Below, piece after piece: positions 24,701 to 37,270 of a stretch of DNA of 64,000 nucleotides. Source of the DNA: Acanthornis magna (Eukaryota; Chordata; Aves; Passeriformes; Acanthizidae). Below the pieces are notes generated by a model. The model ran no database searches. It saw only the letters and a list, made by a program, of their open reading frames with translations, and was not told where the DNA came from. Position 1 is the stretch's first letter, and every line of letters starts with the position of its first letter. Made by a program: the position numbers and the translations under genes. The stretch spans positions 372,001-436,000 of the forward strand of contig JAWUZG010000295.1 of assembly GCA_036785705.1 (NCBI GenBank), in the 5' to 3' direction.

Positions 24701-26771
24701 CTCTTGCCTGCTTCTTCCATTATCAGTATTTTTTCCCCCATGGTTCATAAATTTCCAGTAAACCTCAGAGAAATATTCCAAGACCACAGATAATGCTTGT
24801 TAAACTAAACCCAGCCCATAATGATTATTAATTATTTTAAGTGCTTCCTCCTTTCATTTCTTTTCCACTATTGGCAGACTGGATTTGAGAAAAGTCTGCT
24901 AGCTGAAGACCAAGGAACACTTGCAACTTAAAAGCAGTGAAATCATTAGAGTTATTTCAGATATAAACTGCAATGTCAGTCTGTTTTCCTTCATAGATTT
25001 GTCTGCAGCTTTCCACATGATGTCTGATTTAAGGACCTGACACAAAGTTCCCTAATTCAGCAGATTCATCATGAACTTTGGGAGATTTTGGGCTATGCCA
25101 TTAAATTCTACACCTGTTCTTATATCTGTGGATATTACAGTGGGTCGAGGCTATCTTCCCAGAACCTGTTGCTCATGGAAAGCACATGAAGTTATGCTAA
25201 AGCCTTTTTTCCGTACCCCCATGTATACCTGTGGTTTAAATCTGTGCCTTTTTCAGGACATCTCACTCAATCCCAGAGCTGAGGACACTGTCCTTACTCA
25301 CACACTGCACCTGTGTCACACCTCAGCACCTCACATGAAGAAGAGCTTGTACAGTCATAATCTTTTTCTTCCTCCTCCACACTGTAATCAGTTGTTCTGA
25401 TGAATGGCATTAGCTTGACTTACAAACATTGCCTTGCCTAAATACTTAATCCATCAGGATATGGTGATGCCACTGCTTGGCCTCTGAACTTGCTCTCATC
25501 CTTAGTCACCATGTCTTAGTTTTGACTGGAATGACTTTGGCCGTCCTTGGATTGTATCTGTGGAGTGAGCTGCTGAGAAACCACCCTTCCCTAGGAGCAG
25601 CTCTGGCTCTGAGCTCTGCTCCATCACTTTCTCTTTTGTTCCTTTTGCTGTCCTTCTTTTCAACTTCCTTCCTAGATCTCTTTCAATAGGAAAGCTGCCT
25701 GGGGACCTGCACTAAATAGAGATGTGAAGGATCAGTGTTTCCCTCCCTGCTAACTGTGGCTGGGCCCTGGGATATGATATGCAAATCTAGCAAGGGGTAT
25801 GCTCTCGCTCCTTCCTTCCTTCTTGTTTGGGGACAGGATTTTCCCTTCTCCTTCTCTGGCTGCTTTTAACTTGCATTTCATTTGTATCCTTTAATTAGCA
25901 TGTTCCTTCTAGCTTAGCTGACTTTTTCCTGTTTACAGTATCTCCACAATTACTACCCAACTTTATAAATCATACACTTCAGGAGAAGTACTCATTGTAA
26001 ATATGCATGTTACTAGGCTCATCAATTCTAGTTTACTGGGAGCTTGGAGTATAAATTCTGTATTACATATTAATAATGCAAAGAGTAATGTAGTACTGAA
26101 AGTGACTTCCTGAATGGCCTTCCTTTTTACTGTGTTTTGGGGGTACTGCTGTACCTGAGTAGGTATTTCCAAGAAAGAAAGTCCAAATAGATCAGATGAA
26201 TAGACATAGAAATTAACTATATATAGAAAATTAAATTAATCATTTTGTGAAGAAGACTAAGTGTCAAGAGTGTGAGGACACAGCTTCTTAAAGGCAAAAT
26301 TTGGCTCTTTGCTTCTCATGAGGAGAATGGTTGTGATGTTACCCATTAGAAATCTGCATATTAGAGCTAACAGAGGGGTGGAAGGAAGGAACAAGAATTA
26401 GGGTAATGCTTTCTTTCCCCTTGAGAATGGTGTGTCTGCCTAGCCAGGCCAGATGTGCAGTGTAACAGTTCTTTTTGATAAAGGAACCTCTGCAACATTA
26501 GTTGATGTGGGGCTCGAAACATTCTCATTTAACAAGTTACAGTGTCAAGCAATGGACATGTGAAATACCTTGTGTAGTGAATTTTAAAATACTTTTGGAT
26601 GGAAGATTATGTACAAATGGTAGATGTTTTTATACTTCTTAAATGATACATCAGGATTTTTGAGAGGTCCTGATACAGTCTCTGAACTCTTTATGTACAA
26701 ACTAGCTAATCAGAAAACTAAATTATATCTCAGAAAGGCAGAATTCTTTTGAAAGTAAATTTGATCTGTGG

Positions 26772-26804
26772 TTATGTAAGTTGATCAATACTTTACTTAC
26801 ATAA
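26772..26804. other. 10-bp perfect inverted repeat
   Basis: TTATGTAAGT (26772-26781) and ACTTACATAA (26795-26804) are exact reverse complements with a 13-base loop. The function is unknown, and in AT-rich DNA such a dyad may be chance. Confidence 0.4.
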
Positions 26805-27024
26805 AGTGTCTAGAAATACATTCAAAATGTGAGGTGCCTTACCAGTCTGTAATACTATCGCACAGATTATAGTAAAGTGAATAAAAGCTCGGTGTATGTC
26901 CTAAGCAAGACATAGAATTTAGCTCACATTATTTCTACAACTCAGTGTGAGTTGTATATATCAGTATCAGTGGAAGAGAACGAAATTGTCACTGCAGCAT
27001 TGAGCTGTGATTTGCATACAGTGC

Positions 27025-27400
27025 TGTCATGGTTTAGGAGTGCTATTCTCCAATTTAGTGCTCTCACTAATATCACGCTACTGCTTGCTACCCCTCCCCC
27101 TCCAATTGAATGAAAAAAGGGCAAAGATCCCAGGTTGAGGTAAGAACAATTTACTGGAAACAACGAGATAAAAAAATGAACAGTAACAGCAACAATATTA
27201 ATAACAAATGTGTAAGACAAAAAAACCATTTACATGTAAAATAAAACAATATCAGACCTTTTTTCCCATCACAATTTTTCCCACTGGAAGAAATGCTCTT
27301 CTTCTTGGAAGCCAGAGAGAGTCCCTTCCCCCCCACCCCTGGCAATGATGTGGGGTGGTATGGAATAGCATTAAGGTCCTGGCCAAAACTAGGACAAGTG
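27025..27400 (-). mobile_element. Degraded avian ERV LTR fragment
   Basis: The plus strand begins TGTCATGGTTTAG and passes through a GGTTGAGGTAAGAACA block, an AATAATA-rich middle and a GTGGTATGGAATA block. These are the landmarks, in antisense, of a common bird LTR family that in sense ends GGTTAAACCACGACA and carries GATATTCCATACCAT. It is strongly diverged and has lost much of the middle. No internal coding region is attached. The assignment rests on remembered landmarks and not on an alignment. Confidence 0.55.
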
Positions 27401-28754
27401 CTATGAGAGATCCTGGGTTTAGGAACTGTGTTGCAGCCACAAATGTCAAAAGAAAGAATTAAGGCTTATTAGACCAAGGTAGGCTTCTGTTAGACCATCT
27501 GATATAATTGGAAAAAAGATCAAAAGTCTACCTGTTATTTCCTCTGCCATCAATCACTCTTATGAAAGATACTTTTCTCATAGAAACCTCTTCTGTTATA
27601 TTTATCTTTCTAAGTGTAAAGGACATATATTCTTATGTCAAATGTGCACTTTTAATATTGGTTACTCGAGACATTGTATGTGACAAAGGCAAAGAAAATA
27701 AAGAAAGGAGCTTTGATGAATGTGTAGCAGAGTTTAACCCAGGCAGACTTTCCAGGCAGTGCTTATTAGAAAGCACAGATCTCTGATGAGCAGAGATTGC
27801 AGTGGAGTGGCTAAAGTTGTACTAGACAATGACATGATGGAGCACATGGAAAGGTTTAAACTGAAGTAAACAGATTTAATTTTGAGGCAATAACCAAAGA
27901 TGGAAAAGAGTTTAAGGTGGTTTTTTTCTCATTCTGAAAATCATAATACTTAGTGTGGTAATCCAGTCTTTCTTTTTGTGAAACACAGACTGCAGCATTT
28001 CAATTTCAAGTCTTTCATTAAGGTCAATGATTTAAGTCTGAAAGGAAACATTATCTTTTGGAAAGGTAGATGCTTTGTATTTAAGGTTGCAAATACATTG
28101 GAATTTATCCATGTTCCTCAAACTTTTCCAGAACTGCCTTTGCTAACTTGATTATCCACTCAGTAGATCCTTCTACATCTTTTCCCCAAGGACTGAGATT
28201 TTTGGCAAAATAGATTGCGACCAATTGCTTTAAACCTGTTCTTCATGTGTCTAGAATTTTTTAGCACAATGACTTTCAATTGTTTCAACCGGCATTTGCA
28301 ATCCCATCTCTAAACTCTAATATACTTGTATACCCCAGATGTTAGTCTTGCTGTGCTGCACGTGCCTTGAGCAGGCCAGATCTTCATGCAGTGCCAACTA
28401 AATGTGAGACAGAAATATCAGAAGATGTTGGATTTCAAGCATGCTGTGTGAACTGTAGCTTGGAACAGATCACTGGCTGAACTTCTGTAAATTTTGGTGC
28501 CTTCTAATGCATGAAATGTTAACTGAAAAATGTTATCGTATGAGTTTTTGGCCTCTTATGGACAGAATGAAAGACCTGAAATCTGAAGCTTTCATAGCTC
28601 CACAGAATTCATATTTGTTTGCTGAATGAATGAGAGTCAGCCAGATTTACCTCCTATTCACTAACAAAATTAATTTGAGACCTTAAATTTAACCATACTA
28701 AACAGATTAAAAGTTCTAATAGATAAGAAGAACTAGATCATAATTGAAACACAC
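27401..28754. other. Spacer, nothing identified
   Basis: AT-rich non-coding sequence between two oppositely oriented old LTR fragments. One frame (92 codons, 27508-27786) has no recognisable feature. I saw no retroviral gag, pol or env motif here. Confidence 0.6.
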
Positions 28755-29092
28755 CCATGTTTTGGCTGTTTCTGAACAGCACTGGGACAGCGCCAAAGCT
28801 ATCTCTTTTTCACACTCTGCCCTCTCCTAGTGAGTAGACTGGGGAGGTGACACAGCTGGGACATCTGACCCAAATCAGCCAAAGAGATATTCCATGCCAT
28901 ATAACATCTTTCTCAACAAAAGAAACTCCTGGTGTTGGGTAGGGATGAGGGTTGCTTGTTAGACTGTCTTTATCTCAGCAAACACGTTTTCTTGCTTTTT
29001 GTCCTCCTATTCCCTTCCTCATCCCACTGAGGCAGTAGCAGGGAGCGAGTACTGGGTGAGTGCTTCATTGCTGGCCAGGGTTAACCCAGGGC
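28755..29092 (+). mobile_element. Degraded avian ERV LTR fragment, sense on plus
   Basis: The order of blocks matches the sense strand of the same general bird LTR type. GACACAGCTGGGACA comes first, then TCTGACCCAAATCAGCC, GATATTCCATGCCATATAAC, TTGCTTTTTGTCCTCC, and CATCCCACTGAGG. It finishes with GCTTCATTGCTGGCCAGGG and TTAACCC. It is diverged but has most of the length. It points away from the copy at 27025-27400. There are no flanking internal genes. Confidence 0.65.
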
Positions 29093-32000
29093 ACAGCGGT
29101 TACTGCACAGGTTAGTGGAGCATCGGGTTCTGTGACCCCCGGTGCCTGCGATTGCATTTCCTTCATATGGATATAGCCTATTGGCAGTTCTGTGTCCTTA
29201 AACTCTGAGTCACTGGGGGACATTTTCAGGCAACCAGAACACCAGGAAATGTACTGTACAGTTAAATGTCAGTGCCTAATCCTTCAGGATACACATTTGC
29301 ATGTGTAAGTCATCCAGTTAGCATCCTTCATTTTTCTGACAGTTGAATGAAACACAGACATCGGTTTTTTTCCAGAACAGGTGCTTTTATCAGATAGACT
29401 GATTTAATAACTATTCAATAAATAAGTACAGTCTTCATTTTAACTGCCTGCAGCACTTAGAATTTCCTGTCAAGGTGATGCCACAACTGAATGCCTGTCC
29501 CTCACATTATATCTCTCACTGTATCCATGCCACCAAAAAATGCAGTTTAGTCTTTGTGTATCTATTCTTCACAGGAGGAAATGGTCATAAATGTGTGACC
29601 TGAGGAAGAACAGGAATAGCAAGGGCGTTTTGTGTTACGGCCACTTAGCTGAGGTGAATGGTGAAAGACAATCCACTTGCTGGAAGGGTTATTCCTAGGG
29701 ATGAAGTTGGGAAATCCTAGCACAATAGTTGATCAGTTAAAATTCAGATGGCAAGTAAATAGTGAAAGACTAAGAAAACTTGGCAGTATCATTCAGAAGA
29801 TGAAGATAATGTCATCTCAAGTTTGCAAATTTTAAACTTTTCTTTATTGATTGAGTTTTCTTGTCTTTCCATGGTGACGACCTTGTCATGTCCAGTCAAT
29901 TAAAAGATGTCTAAAACTTGGAATTAACACTGTGATATGGAAAGGTAGGTTTGAACTTCATCATGAACATTCCTAAAACTCGTATTTCCCTGTGATGCAG
30001 AATAGGTAGCACCGCCTGGCACACTGCTTGAAACTTTTGTGGAGACAAGGGCATGATGTATGGTTATGCTGTTTCAGTAGCTGATACTGTGGTGAGTAGA
30101 AAGTGATGTCAGAGATGGGCCTGTTGCATTATGAGTATAGAAATTTGTATTCCATCTGGCCCTCAGAGATCAGAGGGTTGGCTGTGACTAGTCTCTTGAT
30201 TTCTGATTATAAAAAATTAGGCACTATAGGTGCCTATATAGGTTTTATATCATTCCGATCACAGCATAGACAGTTATCTTGGAAACACTTGTGGTCATCC
30301 TACAATTGCTTTTGTGGGTAAATGCTCTTGAATGACTTACTGGACTAGCACAAAACAGTTTGCAATAAGGATGGTAATGATGAATATGGGCAACGGAATG
30401 CTTTTTTTTTTGCTTAGTTCTGCAGGAAATTTTAATACTGCCCTAGAGTACTGCTGAAAATTATTTTAACCCAGAATTCTTTGTTCACAGTGATTTTTGG
30501 TGTATATATTAATGTTCTACCAGCAGTAGTGGAAATGCTCTTTAATACCAAAGCAAATATTGCAAAGATTATAATCTCTTTTTTACATAAGTTGTTGCTA
30601 TTTAAATATAATAATTATAAATAAAAGTTGGATGAAAATTCCTTAGGAATGAAAGGGAAAAGAATTCCTTTTCTATAGGGCAGATGTTATTATGTCAAAG
30701 GACCAACTAAATACTATTGTGAAAATATATTCTATTTCTTCATTTTCTGCAAATCCTCTACTCTCAGGTTTGTAAAAAACACACTGTAGAAAAACACAGA
30801 ATTGAAACACTTCGAAGTCAGTGAAAGTTTTTCCATTGAGTGTCATGAGCTTTGTGTCAGATGCTTGTAGCTTATAACTTGTGCTAATATGCTGGACGTG
30901 GGGAATCTGTTTCTCAGCTCTTGGAGAAATAGTGTTGTTTTTCTGCATCACAATTTGCAGGACATCCAATAGGTTTTACCTCATACTGTGTTGAAGAGCA
31001 AACTAACATCTTTTGGTGACTCCGTTCAGCCTGTGCAGAGATCAAGGATAATGTTTGCCCTTCTAATGCCAACACATGATGGTTTGGAGTGTTATGGGAC
31101 AGATGCTAAAGACAGAATGACGTTAGTCATGGCAGTACCGGGCATCTGCCTATGACAGTAGATGTTGCTATCTTCTTGCTAGCTTCTTCTGGTGGCCTTA
31201 AAGACCAAAGACAAAATGGTTATTAAAGAGAGAGAGAAAATTTACTTTTCAATAAATGAAATAATTTTGTTGGGGGAAATTTGAGACACATTAATAAGCA
31301 ATTTCTTGAAAGAATATTCATCACTTCTTAATCACTCATTACCACGTGCAGTAAAAAAAATTTAGATCTGTTTGTTCAGTGATGACAATGTTTCATGATT
31401 ACATTTCTGTGATGTCATTAAGGGCAAGGGAATTCCTCAATGCCATTGGTTTTGAGCAAGTAGAATTATAACAAGTATTCAGGGCCTCTTTTGAGGAAAC
31501 TTTTTCTTCCCATGAAACACTGAGAGTTTCTTTAAGCATCTAGTATTTGTTATTTATGCTTTTTCTTTTCCTGTTGGATGAAAGTATAATTGAGTTAAAA
31601 CAATCTTTCACTGAGAAGTACTTCATTTGCAATAAGCATAACAATAGTAATTTTGTCTGTCACTCAAGATGCTGCTACCTTGTAAGGCTACATTTAAAAA
31701 AACTTGCTGTTTTCTTCCCTGGAATAATTGGAAATCACAGTTGGTTAAGCAACATTACAGAAGGTCATGGTTTTTACAAATAAAAAAAAATAGAAGCTAG
31801 AATTATCCAATAGAAATGAAGAAAGACCTCTGGATATCTTTTTCATGTAGAAAAAGAAATTGGCATCTGTCTGTCAACCATATGAGACCATCTAATCAAA
31901 GTCAGTTAATTCTGGTTAAGAGTTCAGATATGTTTGAAACACTAATGTTTACCTTGTTTGGGTTTATGTCAGATGAACAGATTTTATGTTCCAAGGGATT

Positions 32001-35000
32001 TGGCTGTTGCTTGACTCTGGGCTTATTCACTGTAAAAACCAGGGTGTGACATTAGGGTAAGTTGTAGGAAACAAGAGCAAAGGGTCTGAGCTTTTTTTTT
32101 TTTGTTGTTGCTGCATCACATTCTTATGAAATGGTATTGTAAGCCTCACAGGACAGGGAGAAAACAAAGAAAACTGGGATACAGAACTGTAGAGTTGGAT
32201 CAAACAATTTTTATTAAATGCAGAACTCTGGGTCACAGAGAGGGTAAGTGGTTTGACCAAAGCCACAGAGGAAGTATGTTGCAAGTCAAAGGCTGGAAAA
32301 TTAGAGCTCATGTTCTCAGTTATTTTACTGCAAGAATTAGTGGGCATTGCAAGCAAATAACACCTTTTCTTCTCAGTCACTGTCTTTATCACTCTCTTCC
32401 TATATTTGCTACATTTTATCTTATCTCTGTATGTGACACTGAAAAAAAAAAAAGAAATCCAGGAAGGGAGTAGCTGCTATATTTTTACTGATGTGCTAAA
32501 TTTTTTGAAAACCCTATTTGTATGCTATGTATTCTGCATTTGGCACCACCAGAATAATGATTTTTGACTGAGTGTATAGCCAAGGGACTATCCTAATTTG
32601 CATTGTTACAATTTTAACTAATACAATAATATCCCTGCAGGTCATTTGCAACCTGCCTAATCTATTTGCTGAAGCAATGTCATGTAAATTAGCATTGTGA
32701 GAAGATGATTGTAAATTATTAAGTTAGCATGTCTTAAGAAGTTACCGCCCTTGAGCTGAGATGCAGTAACTGATTGTTGCATGCCTCTCTTTCATGACAG
32801 GTAAACTCTAGCTAATTTAATGCTAATTTAAGTCATTGTGCAGTGTCTGATTTTCTGACCATACCTTAAAATCTGTTCTTTTAAATACTTAGATTTTTTT
32901 TTTCCACTATAAAGTGTGAAGTTGCTCACAAGCTATCTAAAGCTTATTTATCAACAGAATCAATACAAGGTCACACACTTGACTCGGATGTTTCAGAAAA
33001 TGAATCATGTTCCAGGATGTGTGTGTTGCACCGGAGGCTGCTGCTGGTTTTAGATTCTGTTTCAGTGCAGGTGCATGGCAGCCCACCAGCCAGAATGGTT
33101 GCCCTGGCACAGGAATTGAACACTCTGTCCTTGGGTACAGTGTGGCCTCTGTATCCTCTATTGCCTTTGAGTTTGCTGTGTTTACTGAAGTAAGTGGTGT
33201 TGGATGTTGACATCTTTGTATCCAGTACCTAACGTGGACTTTTCTTGGAAGTCTCTTAAGTGTTGCCATTTCTGACTAAATGTCTCTATATAGATATAAT
33301 TTTGGAAGGTTTTAGAAGGAAGGGCAAGGCATGAGCTGGAATAATCACTTAGGACTCCTTTTTTTTGGGTCTAGTCTTACATATTATTGACACAGGCCCA
33401 GTGTTTTCTTGGCTATCAGTGAATTTCTTCACAGCCATAGAGTTATCTTCAGAAGAAGGAGATTTTCAGAATGAGACAATAAACAGATATGTGCTGTTGG
33501 GGGAGCTTTTGGGACAAGACAGGCTTCCAGAATACAGAGTGCAGACTGATAGGCGGGAAGTGTTCAGATTCTACAATGAGTGTTGCCAAAGTAGGACTCC
33601 AGCTAGACAGTTCAAAAACCTAGACAGAGGTTGCATCTGGTGTATTTTTAGGCAATAATTATGCACATTCTTTTGAATACGTAGAATGATGACGAAAATT
33701 GTATCATTCATCAGGCATGTTGGTTTAAAAAACCAAGAGATGCTGTTAGAGCCTGAGAACAGAGACATCGTATCTTTGTGAGAGATTCACAGACGCTTGA
33801 TTTCATTCATCCACCCACACAGTCTGAGATATGCATAAGAAAATTGTTCTACTTCAAGAAAGAAAGTTAACTGGCTTGAAAAGCTGTCTTGGAGGTCAAG
33901 GACTTCTGTGATAAATCTTCTCAATTTTTATTTGATCAACTTGCTGATGTTTCCATATAAGAGTTGGTTGGTTTTATGTGTTCATGTTCTCAGAGCAGAG
34001 AATCCACCTTTTGATAAATATACTGCTGTACAGCAAAAAAGAATGCTATCAGTGAAACTGCTGTCAGTACCGATTAATGTACTTATCACCATTTTCTTTC
34101 TTGTGATAATGTTTAATTCATTCTAATCTTAACAGAGATTCCTGTTAAAAAGAAACGAGAGTGAGTCTCAGACAAAAAGAATTCAGCAAATGAGTTTGGC
34201 CTAGGTAGAATATTTAACATTACAAAGGCAGCAACCAACTTCCTCCCTAATTATATTACATTTTTGTCACTGTCTGATGGATCCTTCATTGTTATAAATT
34301 GTATCAGTACCATGTGAAATCTGCTTTAACTGTGCTGATATGTACAGCTGAGGAACTGGTCCAGTATTGCAAGCACCTATTGGGTCTCAGAGGTTGGATG
34401 CTCCTAATTGTTACAAGCATAGTCCCTTTAGCACAGGCATCTTCTTGTTTGTTGACTTGAGAAATAAAATTTTCTCAATAATATAATATGCAGACAGTCT
34501 AGCAACATTATTAGAAACATTTATTGTAGTTTCAGAATTATGTCTTTATTTGTGATGTTGGGTGTGCTTTATAGTGATGTGGCTGGTTGAGCTCCAAGTG
34601 CCTGACTCACACCTATTTAGAATGAGACTTCATTCAAAAACAATGTTATAAATAGGAAATTTCTGGAAAATACTCCGAAAACTCCCCAAATCTCATAAAG
34701 GTTATTGCTCAAGTTAAATGTGCATGAATTGTATGAGACTGGCATTTCTGTAAAATACTCAGATTTTGCAAGATGGCATTTACTGACAAACCATCAGTTG
34801 AATCTATTTTGCAGATTATCCTTAGTGTTCCTGTGAAGGATATTCTCTGATATGCCTGAGCTGCAGCTGCTTTCAGTTATAATCTGCAGAAGAGATATTT
34901 TCTGTGTATAGGTACCCTGTGCTATCTAACACAAACCACTGTTCTTTGGTTAAACTCTTACTTGCTTGAGAATGAAGTGTCTGGTCTGCTAATCTAAATG

Positions 35001-36180
35001 CTTTTGCACTCCTATATTCATGGCATCTACAGAGTTGCTTTCAACTGCCTTGCAGGAAAACTCAAGAAGAGTTTGGAAAGCAGAATGAATCATGCAAGAT
35101 GTTGTGTTTTTCTTTTATATGGTGGTGTTGTTATTGAGGCTTATGGACTGATCCTAGAAGGGAAAAGTGGTATTTCCAGTAAGTCTATTATTTGTATGAC
35201 AAGAATTGCCTTATTTTCCTGAAAAAGCCTTGTACTTTTGGCATTATTCGCAGTAGGCTATATGCAGTATGTATACCTGTAGAAGCATATATGAAAGCTT
35301 CAGAGAACCAGGAATCTGTTTAAATTATTTTTAAACTTGAGCAAATTGGTGTATGATCTGAAACCAAAATTTTTCTCACAGTTTCTAGAAAAAGTTCCAT
35401 ATGGATTTGAATTAAGACTCTCTAGTTGAGGCCTTCTGCGAAAACAGAAGGAAATAAGTTGCCACTCATCCCAACCTGTTCCTCCTAAAGTGGAAAATAG
35501 CACAGACTTCTTTGTGCACTTTCAATGACTCCAAGAAAAACACCTCATAGCTCATAGTATTTGTCCACTGAAAATGAATAGCAGTGAATGTTTTCCTGGA
35601 TACATACATTATTTTCCCACATGCGTTATTTTCCTACATGTATTTATATATGCCATTTATATGTGTTTTGGTTCTCTCAGGAAAAAAAACACTTTTTTTT
35701 CCCCTAAAATTCATTATAGATAACTTGTATTGGAGCCAGAAACTGCACATGCTTTCAATATACAGACAAGAGTATAATTTTGGAAAATACCCTATTGATG
35801 ATGAATTGTTTTTCTTGCTAACAGCAAAAGTTTGACTATTGAGGGCTATTTCCTCATGGAAGAAAGGGAAGGGGGAAGACAGTGTTTTAGGTCTTTCCGC
35901 ATTTTCTTTTTTCATTGAAAGAAAATCATTTAAATTCTTCCAGAATCTGGTTTTCTTGTCACACCTGTTTTGAAGGCATCTGTTTGCTCACCAGTTTTCT
36001 ACTAAAGCTGCTTTCTGCAGTTTTTATTTGGAATCTTCCTCCATCATGGAGGGTGGGGAGGAGTAACAGAAAGTATTTGCTGTCAGGCTAGAATAATTAT
36101 GTTTCTGTTGTCATTATGTCTTAATTAGTGTAATCTTTTTCCTAGAAGTACTTTGCTGTGACCAGTTCACTGAAGAAAGC
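29093..36180. other. Spacer, AT-rich non-coding stretch
   Basis: No exon, transposon or RNA gene was recognised over about 7 kb. Open frames up to 123 codons (32102-32473) overlap others on the opposite strand and look random. One sub-segment, 32580-32860, has motif content like a conserved enhancer and is listed separately. Confidence 0.65.
32580..32860. promoter_or_regulatory. Possible conserved non-coding element
   Basis: The segment carries an ATTTGCAT octamer (32596-32603), repeated GCTAATTTAA / TTAGCAT / TAAATTA homeodomain-type cores and a TGCATGC element, with little simple repeat. Such mixtures typify deeply conserved vertebrate enhancers. No conservation can be measured here, so this is a motif-based guess. 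Confidence 0.2.
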
Positions 36181-36782
36181 GACTCATGCAATTGTCACTG
36201 TGCAGTAAGCTCAGGGCAGGAGAGGCCAGAGCCTGCTGGTACCTGCCGGGCACTGACAAGAAGCTCTACCATGTTTGTGCTCTGACAGCCTCAGGGCTTC
36301 CTGGTGACGGTCCTGGCATGGACTCTTCCTGGGAAACCCCCACTCTGGTGGGCAAGTGACTTTCTCAGCTCACTAGGAGACGGGAGCCAACTCAGGCCTT
36401 CTTAGACCCCAAGTTAGAGGTGTTTGGAGAGTGTGAATGCTAACAGGGCACACAAAAAAGAACGCCGGCTGTGTTGGGTTTAGTACTGAATTTGGAGCCT
36501 GACCACTTCAGTGCTGGGTGTATTTTGTAGGTGCCTGCCTGGTCTGGAGCAATCTTGCACATTTGTGGGTGTAGACATGGCAGCCCCCCACTGCTGCCAC
36601 TTGCTCCCATCACCTGTCGGGGCCCAGGAGAGCTGTTCCCCGCAGCAGCCGCTCCCTCCCTCGCTGTCAGTGCTGTGGGTGTTGAGAGGCAGCATGGCCC
36701 TGCCCAGGCAGGCCGCAGCCATGGCAGAGGCCCCACAGCAAGGGGACATGGTGAGCTGTGCGGCCTCCCTGTGCTCTGGCGC
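36180..36782. other. GC-rich patch next to a CR1 element
   Basis: GC content rises abruptly over about 600 bases in otherwise AT-rich spacer. Overlapping frames of 95-115 codons occur on both strands, which is expected where stop codons are rare, so none is called a gene. It ends exactly where CR1-like sequence begins. It could be part of an older composite repeat that I do not recognise. Confidence 0.4.
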
Positions 36783-37270
36783 ATCACAGGACACTTAGGG
36801 TTGGAAGGGACCTCTGGAGATCATCCAGCCCAGCCTCCCTGCCAAGGTAGGGTCACCTAGAGCAGGTTGTGCAGGAACACATCCGCGTGGGTTTCGAATG
36901 TCTCCAGAGACGGAGATTCCGCACCCTCCCTGAACAGCTTAAGTACTCTGCCACCCTCAGTGTAAAGAAGTTTTTCCTCATGCTGAGGTGAAACTTCTTG
37001 TGTTTTAGTTAACATTGCTCTTCATCCTGCCACTGGAAGCCACTGAAGACAGAGTCTGGCACCATCCTCTTGTCGCCTGCCTTTGAGATATTTATATGCA
37101 TTAATGAGGTCCACTCTCAGCCTTTTCTTCTCTAGACTAAACAGGCCCAGCTCCTGCAGTTTCTCCAGACTCCTCATCATCTTTGTGACCCTCCTCTGGA
37201 CCCTCTCCAGTAGCTCCTTGTCTTTCTTGTGCTGTTTGGTTGCTCTTGTCCCCAGTACTTTAGGGGTCTC
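36783..37270 (-). mobile_element. CR1: CR1 LINE 3' fragment
   Basis: The plus strand reads GGGTTGGAAGGGACCTCTGG, then AGATCATCCAGCCCAGCC, CACCTAGAGCAGGTTG, ATGTCTCCAGAGACGG and GAAGTTTTTCCTCATG. It continues through CAGGCCCAGCTCCTGCAG and GACCCTCCTCTGGACCC to CTCCAGTAGCTCCTTGTC. These are the complement of the canonical avian CR1 3' region, including the C-terminal end of its ORF2. The fragment is 5'-truncated near 37270. The terminal 3' repeat is degraded to GCATCACAGGACAC. There are no intact coding domains. Confidence 0.95.

Larger units (their letters stand above)
20442..27024. other. Spacer, AT-rich non-coding stretch
   Basis: No gene, RNA or recognisable transposon is seen apart from the A/C tract at 21616-21768 and a short (TA)n near 21211-21222. 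Reading frames are short and broken. At 20442-20452 a few bases (CTCATCTGG) still resemble the right-arm edge before similarity is lost. Confidence 0.65.

Noticed and set aside
25477..25689. 70-codon leucine-rich frame resembling a membrane peptide
   Set aside because: It is a short frame in a pyrimidine-rich stretch (CTT/CTC runs). I have no homologue and no supporting start context.
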